Below are positions 23,801-35,539 of a stretch of 64,000 nucleotides of DNA, piece after piece. The position numbers and the translations under genes are program-made. The stretch comes from Holacanthus passer (Eukaryota > Chordata > Actinopteri > Pomacanthidae), in the NCBI GenBank assembly GCA_025331565.1, contig JAFREQ010000131.1, positions 649,001 through 713,000 on the forward strand, written 5' to 3'. Each line of letters starts with the position of its first letter. Position 1 is the stretch's first letter. The notes under the pieces are model-generated. The model saw only the letters and a list, made by a program, of their open reading frames with translations, was not told where the DNA came from and ran no database searches.

Positions 23801-25979
23801 AAGTATATTTTACTTTCCTAGTTCAAAAAGAGACGATAAATACAGCAGTATTTATGAGTTTTCATGTTAGGAGCCCTGTCCAGCTGATTCATGTTCCCGT
23901 ACGAAGGCTCTGTAGTGATATCATAACAAATAGCAGCCTCCTATCTTCTTCCTTTACATATTAGCGGACTGCAACTAGCTATAGGATGTATGTCGCCCCC
24001 TATAGGAAGGAGTGTGTAGTATCGTGACCAGTATTGTATTAGTAAGGGTTTTACAGCTACCATAGATTCTGGGATGTAAATGTAAATTAATAGGAAGCTT
24101 TGTGGAAAAAGACACATGATACTGGTTATAGGGAATTGGAAAACTCTGCATCCACTGTTCCCACAGATCCCACAGAGAGTCTGGTGAAGGGGCACACCAT
24201 GTAACTGCCACATGAACTTCCTGGTGCAGCGGTGCTTCCTGGAAAATGAAAATTACGGCTTTGCTCAGAGAGTTGCAAATAAAAAAATACTTAAAAGACA
24301 GACTACTATATAATGCATGAAAGTAAATAAATAATATATTTTGTATTTCACGTCTGATTCTGTATTGCATTTAACCTTGCATGTTAGCAGTTTGTCCACC
24401 AGAGGTCACACTCTACACATTTTTGTTGCAATCGCAGAGCGTAAAGATATGATAAGATAACCATTTATTTAGGGGTAATTTAAGTGTAAGCCGCGCAAAG
24501 ACATAAATAAAAAAACTTACAAAATAGATAATTTTAGAGTAGAAAGTAGAGAATAGAGTAAAATAGAAACTATGTAGGAGCAAAAAACTCACAATCAACT
24601 TACAAGCAATGGCAGAACACACAGTGCACAGAGGATATGAAGCAGATATATAAATAAGTGAACTACTACAGGCAAATGTGTTTGAACATGTTTGTGTTTT
24701 ATAGTCACTTCAGCTGTTTGTAGTTGGAATAATTGATACAGTCAGTTTCACTTTTGCTGTATGATCTTTCTCATTTAAGTAAACAGACTGGTTCCCAGGT
24801 GGCTCCTCATATGGTCTATTCTGGTTGATAAGACTATTAGCATGACCAGAGAACCTCTGAGACTCTGGACCCCAGGCCACACTATTCCAGACAAACTGCT
24901 GTGCTTAGACCAGACCTCTGCAGGTGTGATGTATGACTGTGGTTCAGGCTATAGGCTTAGTTAGACCACAAGAGGCACATGGAGTGGACTGAAAAACAAA
25001 TAAACAAACACATAATTAAAGGTGTTGACAGGGAACTGACATTGTGGTTAGAACAGTTTTCCCCTGAGCCCCCCTTTTGGTTAAAAAACACTGAAAACAC
25101 TACAACCCTAAAAAACAATCTGGTGTATATAGAAGGTGTGCATTTAGGCTTATCAATGAAGAGTTTGCAGTAAACTTGAACTTCAATCTTATATCAAGTA
25201 TCTCAAGAATATTCTTTGATTCCAACTCAAGACTAACAGTAAACTAAAGTTGAACTCAAGACCATTCAAGGATGGTCAGTGTCAGGATTGACAGTGTTGA
25301 TGTAAGTTAATATGTAACAATGTAATAAGCACTGGTGCAAAGTGCTTACTCAAGTGTACTTTACTTGAGTAATTCCTTTTTATGCTACTTCATATTTTAC
25401 TTACTTTACTACATTTCAGATGTATAGTGTTGAATATTCACCACATTTATTTAACAGTTAGTACCTTTGGAAGTTGTGCTGTGCGTCATGTGAGGTCACC
25501 ATGAACTAGAAAGAAACAGATTGGCAAAACAAATAACAGGAGAGCCCTTGAAGTCCAGAAAAAAACATTATCTTTATCTTGTGTCACAAGATAATTGTGC
25601 ACACAAAATATTATCTTCTGCTGTGAAGATATATATAAAAATATATATACTCTTTTGAGACCATTCGAGATCCACATTTTAATACCCTGAAAGAAACCAT
25701 TGTGCATAATATGTATTTTTACTTTTTATATTTAAAATACTTTTAACTGATAATACTTTAGTACATAATGCTTATATATACTTTTGCTGAAGTAGAATTG
25801 TAATATTGCCCCTTTTACTTGTGATGCTTCTTCCGCCACTGATGATAAGTAAGCTTTAGTGATAAGAGTTCTTTACATCAAATCACTGCTGCTGTTGCAG
25901 CTTCAAGGAGAATGGCTGTGACTCATTTTGAACATCCTAAAGTGGACAAACGTGTCCTCCATCGCCCTGACTGACAGGA
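23801..25979. other. Intergenic region between lrsam1 and lmo4 promoters
   Basis: No gene found. It includes pieces of a dispersed repeat with ACTTTACTTGAGTAATT and TTACTTACTTTACTACATTT (25320-25480), and CTTTTACTTGTGATGCTTCTTCCGCCACTGATG-type wording spread over 25700-25850. The 23.94-24.24 kb part may be another repeat of unknown type. The rest is plain AT-rich DNA. The two flanking genes diverge from this interval. Confidence 0.45.
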
Positions 25980-26361
25980 GGCAGGAGCCACGCCCCCTCT
26001 ACGTCACAGGAGGAGTGAGAGTGAAGAAATCTGTGCTCTCCGGCCGCGCGAGCTCAGCTCTGCACAGGAACAAAGACAGAGGAGAGACACAGACCAGGAG
26101 ACAGGGACTGTCTGTCAGTGTCCTGCTGCTGCTGTCCACAGCCACACAGCTGTGTGAAGGGGAGAAGACAAGAGGAGTTTGCTACTCGTGTTTTCAGGTC
26201 ACAGACAAACCGGCGCGTGGAGACTATAGCAGCAGAAAAGTTCCCGGCTGTCTCTGCGGCATCTGGCCCGCTCCTGAGCTTCAGCTGAGGGCAGAGAAGC
26301 TCCGAGCCGCCCAGGTTCATCAGCTATTTACTCCGAGGACTTTCAAGTTCACAGCAGTGAG
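25980..26361 (+). promoter_or_regulatory. lmo4: Promoter and noncoding first exon of the lmo4-type gene
   Basis: This is the most CpG-rich block in the window. At its left edge it has a GC box (CCACGCCCCCTC, about 25989-26000) and a CRE-like TACGTCAC (26000-26007). It ends in a strong splice donor, CAGTGAG followed by GTGAGCC, at 26361/26362. From about 26040 to 26361 the plus strand has no ATG, as suits a leader. The next plausible exon is at 35534 with a matching AG acceptor. A long noncoding first exon fits what is known of vertebrate LMO4. The transcription start is not resolved; somewhere in 26.0-26.1 kb is likely. Confidence 0.6.
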
Positions 26362-26689
26362 GTGAGCCGAATACATGCCACTACTGCCTGCCTTCAGTCA
26401 GACATTTTCAGAAACACACATTCTTGACTTTTCCACTTCTTATATAACTCACACATTTTCTCATCATGCCGTTAGCTGAGTTACACCAGACCGCACTACC
26501 TTCACTGATCTAATCAGTCAGAAGAAAAACAGACAACAGAACCGTTTCTACACTTTATGGTAGTTAAAGTAAAGATGAGGGTCATTTCTTTAGGATACTT
26601 TTGTTTACTTATTGAAATAGTAACAATTGTAATAATAACTGTTACATCATCATTATAATTTTTATTATTATTACTGGTAGTAGTTGTTG

Positions 26690-26770
26690 TAGGTCAAAGT
26701 CAACTTTATTGTCAATCCTGACATGTACAGGACATAGAGGGGATTGAAATGTAAAATCTTGTAGTAGTAG
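26690..26770 (-). mobile_element. LINE-type 3' tail fragment
   Basis: GTCAAAGTCAACTTTATTGT with CAATCCTGACATGTACAGGA is, on the minus strand, a short 3' terminus with an AATAAAG motif, typical of decayed fish retrotransposons. Confidence 0.45.
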
Positions 26771-27683
26771 GGAGAGGAGGAAGAGGAAAACTTACTGAAA
26801 ATATAGTGAAATATGTCTCTTTTCCTTCCTGCTCTCCTCATCTTATCAAATATGTTAGTGCAGATCTGCAAGCTTGTTGACTTCCCTTGTTCATTTTTAA
26901 GATGTGAATAACCTTTGCTGCATGTGCTGCATGGGTTTACAGCACTGAATCCTTATAATTTGACTGCAACTGTAGTCTGGCGTCTGTAAGAGAACACTTG
27001 TGCCACAGGAGCTCGTGCCCTCGGTGTTAATTAAAAAGAGAGCCGTCTTAATGAAACAGCATGTCTTTCCCCAAAGAAGGAAACTGAATCTCCCTCAGTG
27101 TCATGCCAGGCTGACCCTCTGTACTACTGGAGACTGTGGTGTCTTTGCTGCCTCCAGTCATGCTTACTTAGAAGCTTTCCCAAGACACACATGAGCTGAG
27201 GTAATTTATTAATTATACCTAAGATTAGTTGTGTGTGTGTGTTGGGTTGGTGGGTGTGTTTTAATTAGTGTATGTTTGCAAAAGAAGCAAAGGTGTAATA
27301 ACTTCTGAATTAAGGGACTGGCCGTCTGAAGTGGTGTCATTTCACAGTTCTACATCTCACCATCTAATGGGTTGAAATTTAGGTTGTAAAATGCTGCCAA
27401 ATCTTTCAATTCCAGCTTTTGAACAAGCATATACTTTTTTTACCTCTGTGTCCATTTGAAGACAATTATAGTCAGGAAATAGTGAAAATAAATGCCAATC
27501 GCAATTTCCCAGAGCCCAAGAGGAAGTCTTCATACTGCTTGACTCGTCTGACCAGCCGTCCAAAACTCAAAGATGTTCAATATACACAGATATAATACAG
27601 AGAAACACAGCAAATCTTCATATTTGAATAACTTGAACCAGAGAGTTTGGCATTTTAGCTTGATAAATAACTAAGATCTTGGG

Positions 27684-27800
27684 CACCCCAGTAACTCACC
27701 TGGTAGAACATGTAGCATTACGGCTGAGTCTTCACCGCAGCAGTCCAGGTTAGATTCCCCTTGCTCTCCCCTGTCTCTTTCCAGCTGTCACCATCTAAAA
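27684..27800 (+). mobile_element. tRNA-derived SINE
   Basis: A-box-like TAACTCACCTGG (27692-27703) and B-box-like GGTTAGATTCC (27748-27758) are spaced as in a tRNA-type pol III promoter. They are followed by a CTCCCCTGTCTCTTTCCAGC stretch and an A-rich end. The B box has mutated from GGTTCGANTCC. It is a degenerate SINE, not a functional tRNA. Confidence 0.7.
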
Positions 27801-28079
27801 AAAAGATAAACAGAAATACCAAAAAATAATCTTAAAAAACCAGAATAAATCTATAATCAAAATAGTGGCACACTAATTTTCTGTTAACTAATTAATTAAT
27901 CTGCCCTCTTTTCAGTCCTAATCATTATGGAAAATGGGTTCAAACCCCTGCATGCCTAAAGTGTAATTATTTACTCAGCACAGTCAATTATTAGATGAAG
28001 CAATTCTACAGGATCACTCATAAAAAGTAGAGTGTTACACAGTGTTATGACATGATGCGACCTCTAATCTAACAAGCCC

Positions 28080-28460
28080 TTTTCCAGACGCAGTCTTGTT
28101 ATTGGAAACAAATAGCATACCCTTAAACCCTTGCCTCATCACTAATTAAGGTATTATTGTTGTCATGGAGTCAATGAATACATTACAATACAATAGTTAT
28201 TCCTGTGTGAGAGCTTACAGTGAGGCATCAGCCAATTGCATTCAATTTGAGGAAAATGAGTCATTATTGGCTCTGTCAACCCGAAACTGCATGCAATTCA
28301 TCAGTGTGTCCAGAATGCAATGGAACTGTGCTTCTCTTCATTAGCTCCTCTTTTTATTGACTTCATCCGTCATCAGTCAGTTTATTACCAAGGCAGAACA
28401 GAAATAGTTGCTTATTCACTAGCCTTTGTTATGCATGGGGAGGGTACAAGTATCTAATGT
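28080..28460. promoter_or_regulatory. Candidate regulatory block in lmo4 intron 1
   Basis: Non-repetitive, gene-free stretch dense in homeodomain and octamer-like words: CACTAATTAAGG, CCAATTGCATTCAATTTG, GCATGCAATTCATCAG, TTCATTAGCTCC. The character resembles conserved noncoding elements near developmental genes. Conservation itself cannot be seen from one sequence. Confidence 0.3.
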
Positions 28461-29879
28461 CAGACAGTCAGTCAGTTTTCGTCACCAGTCTATACAGGAA
28501 GTCACATAACTAGTTATTACATCCTACCTGAATAAAATAGTATTTATAAATTTATCCAACCTTTACTTAGTCATATATATTTGTTGCTTAAATCCTGGAA
28601 AATTGCTGAATATTTCCTGGTATTCAAAAACTGGTATTTTGATATAGCAGAGCGGAACTTTACTTGGAGTGTCGTGGTGTCTGACCACATCTGCATAGAG
28701 GCAAAAGGGTGAATTTTTTTTTTCTTCTCAAAGGCATTCATCATGTTGAACTTGTTTGTACAGATAAGAAGACACAGAAGTAGTTGTGTAAAGAATGAAA
28801 AAGAGAGCTTGAGAGAGAAATTCAAATCCTGCTCACTTTCTCACCTCCTCACATCTTACCAGTCACTGCATTAAAATGGATATGATTGTCAGTTTTGGAA
28901 AATAACAAATATTGAATGCGGCCCCACCAAATCCACCCCTGATTAAGGTTAAGGTGTACATTTTAAAGTTGTAGCTGGTTGACATGAAGTTAATTTTAAG
29001 TGCATTACGTATTGACAATTAAAAAGAACAGCATTTGACTATGAAATGTTGTGGAGTAGAAATATAAAGTGTAAATACTCCAGTAAAGTATGAGTACCTG
29101 AAGAATATACACTAGTAGAAGTGTGTATGACTTGGCTGTGTGACACAGATGAGTGATGATCTGTTGTGGTTTTTCTCAACCTATCACCCAATATATGCTC
29201 TGTGCTCCTCAGTCTCAAACACATTAGTCTTGACAGAAAATAAATTTTCCCTTTGTCAAAACGACTTGTGTGTAGACAGCAGTTGTCTAAAAGGGGGAGG
29301 TCTAAATTATCCAGTAGAAATTCATTTGGAGAGTACTAACATATACACATACATACATTCAATACATTTTGATTTGTCACAGCAGGTGAAAATCAAAGGT
29401 GTTACTAATAAATTAATGATGGCTCTGTTCTATTCAAGTGTCCCAGTAAACCATGACAGTGTGACAGTGAGTCAGCATGAGCAATGGCAGGACCCTGAAA
29501 CTGAAGCCGCTACATGGAATTCAGCCATCTTTCATGTGGTTATTTACACTTGTGCTTTTCCAACAATCACATGTCAAAGTGTCTTTTGTGAAAAAGGTAC
29601 TTGTATTGTAGTGCATTTTACCAATCAGACAGATATTAATTGTTGTTTAAATGCAATCAAGTCACAAGTTATATTAGTGAAGTTTTGCTCATAGAAGCTA
29701 CATTAATGGAAGAATCACAGAGAATTACCTCATCTCAGTCTTTCTAATCACAATTCATATATGTTTGCACAGAGGATCAATTACCCTTGTTCCATAATAG
29801 GGGATTATTACAACCCTTTGCTAAAAAGCAGTTATTGTAATGGTGCCATCACAGGTCTTAGTGGAAAATAAATCAGACA

Positions 29880-30430
29880 GTTGTAGCTCTTCCAGAACAG
29901 TGCTGCCAGAGTCCTTACTAACACCAAGAAAATGAAGCACATTACACCAGTTCCTAAATCACTGCACTGGCTTTCTGTTTGTCAAATGACAGATTTTAAA
30001 ATGCCATTACTTGTCTTTAAAGCACTAATTGGACAGTAAATGTTGATTTTACATCAGGTCATCTTCTCATCTGTCAAGGACAGGTTTACTCAGTGTTCCC
30101 AGGACCAAAACCAAGCAAAGTGAAGCAGATTTTAGTTTCTATGTTCCCCACCAGTAGAACAAGCTTCCTGAATACCTGAGATCTGATAAAATTGTCAGTT
30201 CATTTAAATCAGGGCTTAAGACTATTTTGTTTACCGCAGCTTTCCAATATTTTAGACACATAACTTCTTTTTAATTTGTAACTGTTTGCTTGCTTTTGTT
30301 TTAATGGTCTTTAAATGCAATTGGAATGTTTTCTCATGTCTTATTTTCAACGTATTTCTATGCCCCTGTAAAGCTGTTCGAATTGCCTTTCCTTGGCTCT
30401 GGATAGCCTGGATTCTTAGACTTGGTTCAC
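29880..30430 (+). pseudogene. LINE (L2/CR1-type) 3' end relic
   Basis: Translating around 29900-30230 in shifting frames gives HITPVPKSLHWLSV, DFKMPLLVFKALIG and FKSGLKTILFTAAF. This is the usual C-terminal end of teleost L2-like ORF2, followed by an AT-rich 3' UTR. Several stops and frameshifts. Named from recognised motif order. Confidence 0.75.
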
Positions 30431-30529
30431 TCTGAAATATCAGTATCACTGCTTCCACTACCTAAAAGTCATACCACATATCAAGGTATTGCATTACAGA
30501 AGATGATTAAATGCAGGATTTTCATTTTA

Positions 30530-30720
30530 ATTGGATAAGAATTGTATTGCGGGGTGTGCAAATTGAAACTTCTTGAATTAAAACAGGTGTTTGCATGATG
30601 ACACATGGGCTGCTCCTCTGCAATTAGGTTCACATGTGGCCAAGAATATTTAACTTAACCGTGGCCTCTGATCCTCTTTGGTTGAACCTTGACTACAGTG
30701 TCTTCCTTATACACCTCATG
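30530..30720. promoter_or_regulatory. Candidate regulatory block in lmo4 intron 1
   Basis: Contains TTGAATTAAAACAGGTGTTT, GCATGATGACACATGGGC and CTCTGCAATTAGGTTCACAT: E-box, AP-1/CRE-like and ATTA words in unique sequence. Inference only. Confidence 0.25.
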
Positions 30721-31544
30721 TACACCTCATTATATGTCTAAGCCTGGCACAACCAGACTGCTTCTACCAGCAACCAGCTGTAAAATATCCAAAGGAAATG
30801 TTTGTATCCATATAGATGCTTGTGATAACTGCAGGTGAATGACAAAAGGATAAGCACACTTCGAGGTAGAAGAAGTTACATTGGTGCATAAGCTGTTTGA
30901 TCCATTCAGAAATTGTTCTCACTTTATTTCACAGGAGTGGAAGCTGTTGTATGGTGTAGACTCTGCGTGCTAATTGATTTCATGGCTGGTGATGTGTTGC
31001 CCAAAGGAATCTGGCACTGAAGACAGGAAATGGAAGGGGGGGAAACAGCAAGTCCATTGAGGCACAGGGTGACATAAGACATCCAGTGTTCTCAGTATAA
31101 ATCTAGTATTATATTAATGTTACGTAATAACCACTTGCATTTATTGCTGAGAATTCAAGTGTCACTTTGTAGATGAAGTCATATTTTTGAGCTTCTTGAT
31201 ATATTTGGCAATATGAATCAATCCTCTCAGAGACTTGAGATAAATGTGGTGCAACAGTACAACAATGAAGTGCTCTAAATGTGCCACTGTTAGAGTAGTG
31301 TTTAGTGCAACTTGATTTAATTTTTCAGAAACAAAGTTCATAGATTTATGATATGTATCTAATTATATAATAATATAAACCTATAGTATTACGGACTATC
31401 ACAGTTGTTGTGTGTTGGTGAACACTGGCATTGACTGTCAAAGTTAACATTTCAGATAGGAAATTTCTGAACCGGCATCTTTGCCCATTTGCTACTCTAT
31501 TTGTAGATTAGAAATATTCTTTGTAGATATAGTACGACTATCAC

Positions 31545-31640
31545 TTCAAGGAATAGTTCAGTATTTTTGGAAATATACTTTGCCTTCTTGCCAAGAGTTA
31601 GATGAGAGGATTGTGTTCCTAAAAATGTCAAACTATTGCT
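31545..31640. repeat. Dispersed teleost repeat fragment
   Basis: CAAGGAATAGTTCAGTATTT, GGAAATATACTTTGCCTTCT and TGCCAAGAGTTAGATGAGAG are recognised words of a very common percomorph repeat. Truncated. Confidence 0.6.
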
Positions 31641-33699
31641 TTAGTAGTATACTGAGTGATGTTACTAACACCAATACTAAAGTGTTATTTAGGCAAGCAT
31701 GAACTCGTATAGTAAAGCACAACAAATGGCAATTGTCGAATTTAAGATACGTGGTGTGCATGGTGAAAGTATTATCATTCTTCATTGTCTATTTGGTCAT
31801 TGTAATTAGGAAGCACTGCATGTGGTGTGAAGTTCTCACTGAGATGGGAGTGTTGGCCATGGCTTGTTACTGTACCTAGTGTCTGAAGCTGAGCTGAGCC
31901 TAAAGGCTTTAGTTGTGATTCCCAGGCTGCGTGTCACAGTTCCTTCCTGTTCACATTACAAATCTACATAGCCTTACACACGCAGACCACTGATTCAACT
32001 GTTTCTCTCGTGATACTGATTCTGCATCGAGGCAGAAACTCCGGGAATGTTCTGAGAACAAGTACTGTTTTGATACCAGTGCTCTCTTATTGTGTTCTTT
32101 CATATCATCATATAAAGTGATGGAACAAATTATTAAGCTACTGTTTGAGTAGTGAACACGAGAAAACAGAAGAAGTCGAGTACCATTGAGAGTAATTATA
32201 ACTGTACTATATATATTTATGTATGATAGCACAGGTTTATTTGATGAGCACACAGATTTGACCAAGCGTTACTGAATCAACTGACTTCCTAACTTGAGGT
32301 AAATCAAGTTAACAGAAGGTTTTTGAATCATATTGCCAGCTTGAAGAGTTTAATTGCTTGCAGTTCACACCTCGTACTAGGTTGAAAAGGCCGCACCAAT
32401 CATGTTGTATGCAGTGGGTAACTTTTTCAACTCGGACCCTATTTGACCATTTTTTGTGTCTAAGTGACTAAGAAATTCGTCCAATATTGAGTAAGACTGC
32501 TGCAGCCCACAGCCACAAAACAGGCTGCAATGTAATCCCTCTGGGCAATTGCACACCATCAATGTACGTCCACTAAAAGTGCTTGTTTTTCTGTTATTGT
32601 TATCCCAGGAGTCTAACAATATTATGGAAAGGATCCCTACAGAGTTAGAGTCATTTTTTGTTATAGAGTAAGATCCTATCACTTTCATCAAAGCCACCAC
32701 ACTCCATTTACAGAAGCAGTCATTTTATCATCAGAAAACACCCTGAATTCAGACTCAACAGAAACAATATAAATCTCACCAAAACCATCTTAGTTTGTTT
32801 TTCCACTCTTCCAACAATCGCCAACTGATGTGATGTAGATGTGAAAAAACTGGGAGAGGAGCAAGAGCTAGGTCAGACATTGGAGGAGCAGCGAGGAAAA
32901 CAGAGTGTAGTGTGTGTAGGTTGCAAATAAAGTTTGGCGTGGTATCGAAAGACATGCTGGTTATTGTCAGATAGTTAGAAATTTTAAAATTCTGCTATCA
33001 AGACAACACTCTTCCTTTATGGCCTTCAATGATGCGCTGGTCATTAAATTGGAGAATGCTCACATGTAGGAAATTGATTTAAAAGGCGTTTGCTGTGGAC
33101 ATGGATTGTGTGTACATGGACATTAGTATCCTGGTTATGATTGGGCGTTGTGCATGGAAACATAATTTCCTGGTCTCAAAAACAAGGACAAGCCCTTATC
33201 CCGGTTGTAGAAACCCACATGTACTGACTCGAGTAGTCTGATTAAAAAAACAGGATACTGTGGCACATTGTTAAGCAAACAAAATGATAAACGATAAATT
33301 GATTTTTTTCATGGACAAGCTAAAATTAAAGTGAACGTGTGACTAGAAGAGCAGAGGGTAAAATGTACAGCCACTCCTGTCTTCCATTACTGTTGAGCAT
33401 ATGACAATGGCAAATCAAGTTTAGCAGTAATTTCTCAAGTAAATGAACAAAACTGGCTTTATCCTTAACTGCTCTTGGGAAAGGGCAAAATATTAGAACC
33501 ACTTTAAAGTGGTTTCAACCTCTAAAAGGCAGTGATAATGTAGTCAACATCAGGATTCAAGTGCTTTAATTTTCAAGTTTTTTGTGAATTTTATAGTGGA
33601 CTTTTTTAAGTCAGTCAAAAGATCAGCCCATTCATGAATAAGCCTTGACTAATAGGAAGGTTTGGTCTCGGTGCATGAGGCTGTTTGTGGTTTTAATGC

Positions 33700-33970
33700 A
33701 GCCTTGGGTTTCTTAACATGATGTTCCTGTGGCTGATTAGAGCCAGGTGTCTACTCTAGAAAATGAGGGTATTGAGGGCAGCCTGCTTCACTGCAGAGGA
33801 CCAGCTGCTGCAATCTCAAATAATCTTGTGGGAAGGCTAGTCGTAAAGCTAAACATGCCCTTGCTGAAATTAGATGCTCTAGAGGACAAATTGTGCTGCT
33901 GTTGCTCATTTGGAAAATGAAATCTAGCCCTGCAATTATTTTATGTTGTTGTTAGCGCTAATTATAAATC
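33700..33970. promoter_or_regulatory. Candidate regulatory block in lmo4 intron 1
   Basis: Unique sequence with CTGCAGAGGACCAGCTGCTG, AATTAGATGCTCTAG, CTGCAATTATTTTATG and TTAGCGCTAATTATAAAT. Dense ATTA and E-box words suggest an enhancer-like element. Not testable here. Confidence 0.28.
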
Positions 33971-34480
33971 ATGGAAGCAGCTGAAGAGGCAGTGTTGCTG
34001 ACTCATTGCTGAGTAGCACACACTGCTATGGTTGTACTCGATGTGATTCAAAAGCAACAATATCCCAGCTGTGCATGAAATCAGTTCAGGTTTGTAATGG
34101 AAAAAGGAAGAAAGCAGAAATACGGTAAATGTTGCCTGATGGCATATGTGTAACATTGTGTCTACCAGCTATAGCAACTGAACTTTACTTTTAAAACCAT
34201 GTCATAATAAAGTTTTGTTTCCGTGACGTGTAAAAGAGATGGTGTAAAAGAACTGAGCAGCTGAATCAAATGAACTACGTGTCCAGAAAGTGTGGGCCTC
34301 TGCATCCTGTCATAGAGTAGCCATAACATTTGTTGGAGGACCAAATGCTGTACAGCTTCAAAGAGCCTCCTCTTGGCACATATTATCAAGTTAAAACAAG
34401 AGTGTGTGTGGTTTTGTTTGAGTTGGACACAGCTTTGAATTTGTTTGGTGTAAAACAGCAACTCTCTGATGGGAGTATAC

Positions 34481-34481
<1 letters not shown>

Positions 34482-34534
<53 letters not shown>
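34482..34534. repeat. (TG)n microsatellite
   Basis: About 26 uninterrupted TG units, about 1 kb before the first lmo4 coding exon. The apparent Cys/Val and Thr/His open frames over it are artefacts. Confidence 0.97.
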
Positions 34535-34538
<4 letters not shown>

Positions 34539-35539
34539 CTGTTGGAGTTTCACATTCCCATACCCCCTCAAGTAAATAACCCTAAGCTTTTACCATTAGG
34601 TTCCAAAACCAATCGATTGGATCTGGTGCCAAAAGCCACATTTGGGGATACAGGGCTGTGTTCCTATCTCTCATACTTCTCTTTACATTCCCAGTACAGT
34701 AACTGTACAGCATGGGTTGGATTTACTGAGAATAAGATTTGATAAGTTGAGTTAACTGTTGGTTTACAGTACCTTCTGAAGTGTTTCCTGAAAGAAATCT
34801 CTTTAAATGGGTGTTGTCACCCTGAAGAACAACACAGTCAGACACTTGGAGACGTCACTTGGAACTTGTGATGACCATCTTTCCTAATATTTTTTCACTT
34901 TTTCTACAGCAAACAATTAATTGATTAATTAGAGCTATACCCCAATCAGGATATTTTAATCTGTCGTGATAGTAATCCTCAACATTATTACTGATGTTTT
35001 TTTCTTAAATGCACCTTACCTACAATTATAAGAAATATACTAATTATAGCCTTTGTCCAGTTACAGTACAGTCCAGCATACCTACAGAGCAGCTTCACCT
35101 CTGAACTCTTCCTGTGATGGACGTACTGTATTTGGCATTTCTGTACTGTCCATTGTCATGCATCGGCCAACATATGCATTGATACCGACATGTATGTATG
35201 TGCTATAAGCTAATAGCTAATTGGCCGATATTGCATAGACACTATATTAGATTATAGACACTTTTTTATTTGTTATTTATCAATTAGCATGCTTAAATTC
35301 AGTTTTAAATTGACGAACCAATGACTTTACTACAGTGCAGCAATATAGAAACAAACGTGTGTGTTTGGGTTACATATGTTTAGGATCTTAACTGCCTGTG
35401 TTTTAATTCTGGATAGAGACATTCATTTCAGAGAAGTCAGCAGTTCCCTGTTCCCACAAAACATTTTTCTTTACATTTCTATTACCCTGCCTGACTTGTA
35501 TGTCCTCTACTTTACCTCTTTCGGTGTCTTCAGGTTGCT

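Larger units (their letters stand above)
26362..35533 (+). other. lmo4: First intron of the lmo4-type gene
   Basis: This 9.2 kb interval is bounded by donor GTGAGC at 26362 and acceptor TTCAG ending at 35533. It contains a minus-strand LINE tail (about 26690), a tRNA-derived SINE (27684-27800), an L2-type LINE 3' relic (29880-30430), a short dispersed repeat (31545-31640) and a (TG)n run. Candidate regulatory blocks are at 28080-28460, 30530-30720 and 33700-33970. A 184-codon open frame at 29140-29694 has no recognisable similarity and is not taken as a gene. Confidence 0.6.

Noticed and set aside
23940..24245. 131-codon minus-strand frame containing HQEVHVAVTWCAPSPD
   Set aside because: Possibly a repeat-derived fragment, but I could not assign it to any element or gene.
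24430..24500. Another minus-strand LINE tail (ATAAATGGTTATCTTATCAT)
   Set aside because: Only a short, weak match to the other tails; the GTGGGACAAATAAA core is missing.
25928..26365. 145-codon open frame across the CpG-rich block
   Set aside because: Its only ATG lies upstream of the likely transcription start and it runs through a splice donor. Better explained as GC-rich 5' UTR with few stops.
27684..27800. Functional tRNA gene
   Set aside because: A- and B-box-like words are present, but the B box is mutated, no cloverleaf could be folded, and the 3' part is SINE-like.
29140..29694. 184-codon plus-strand open frame, the longest in the window
   Set aside because: Composition is like the surrounding AT-rich intron, no recognisable motif, no splice partner, and it lies in lmo4 intron 1. 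Chance ORF is more likely.
34330..34742. Open frames rich in Cys-Val or Thr-His
   Set aside because: They are translations of the TG microsatellite.
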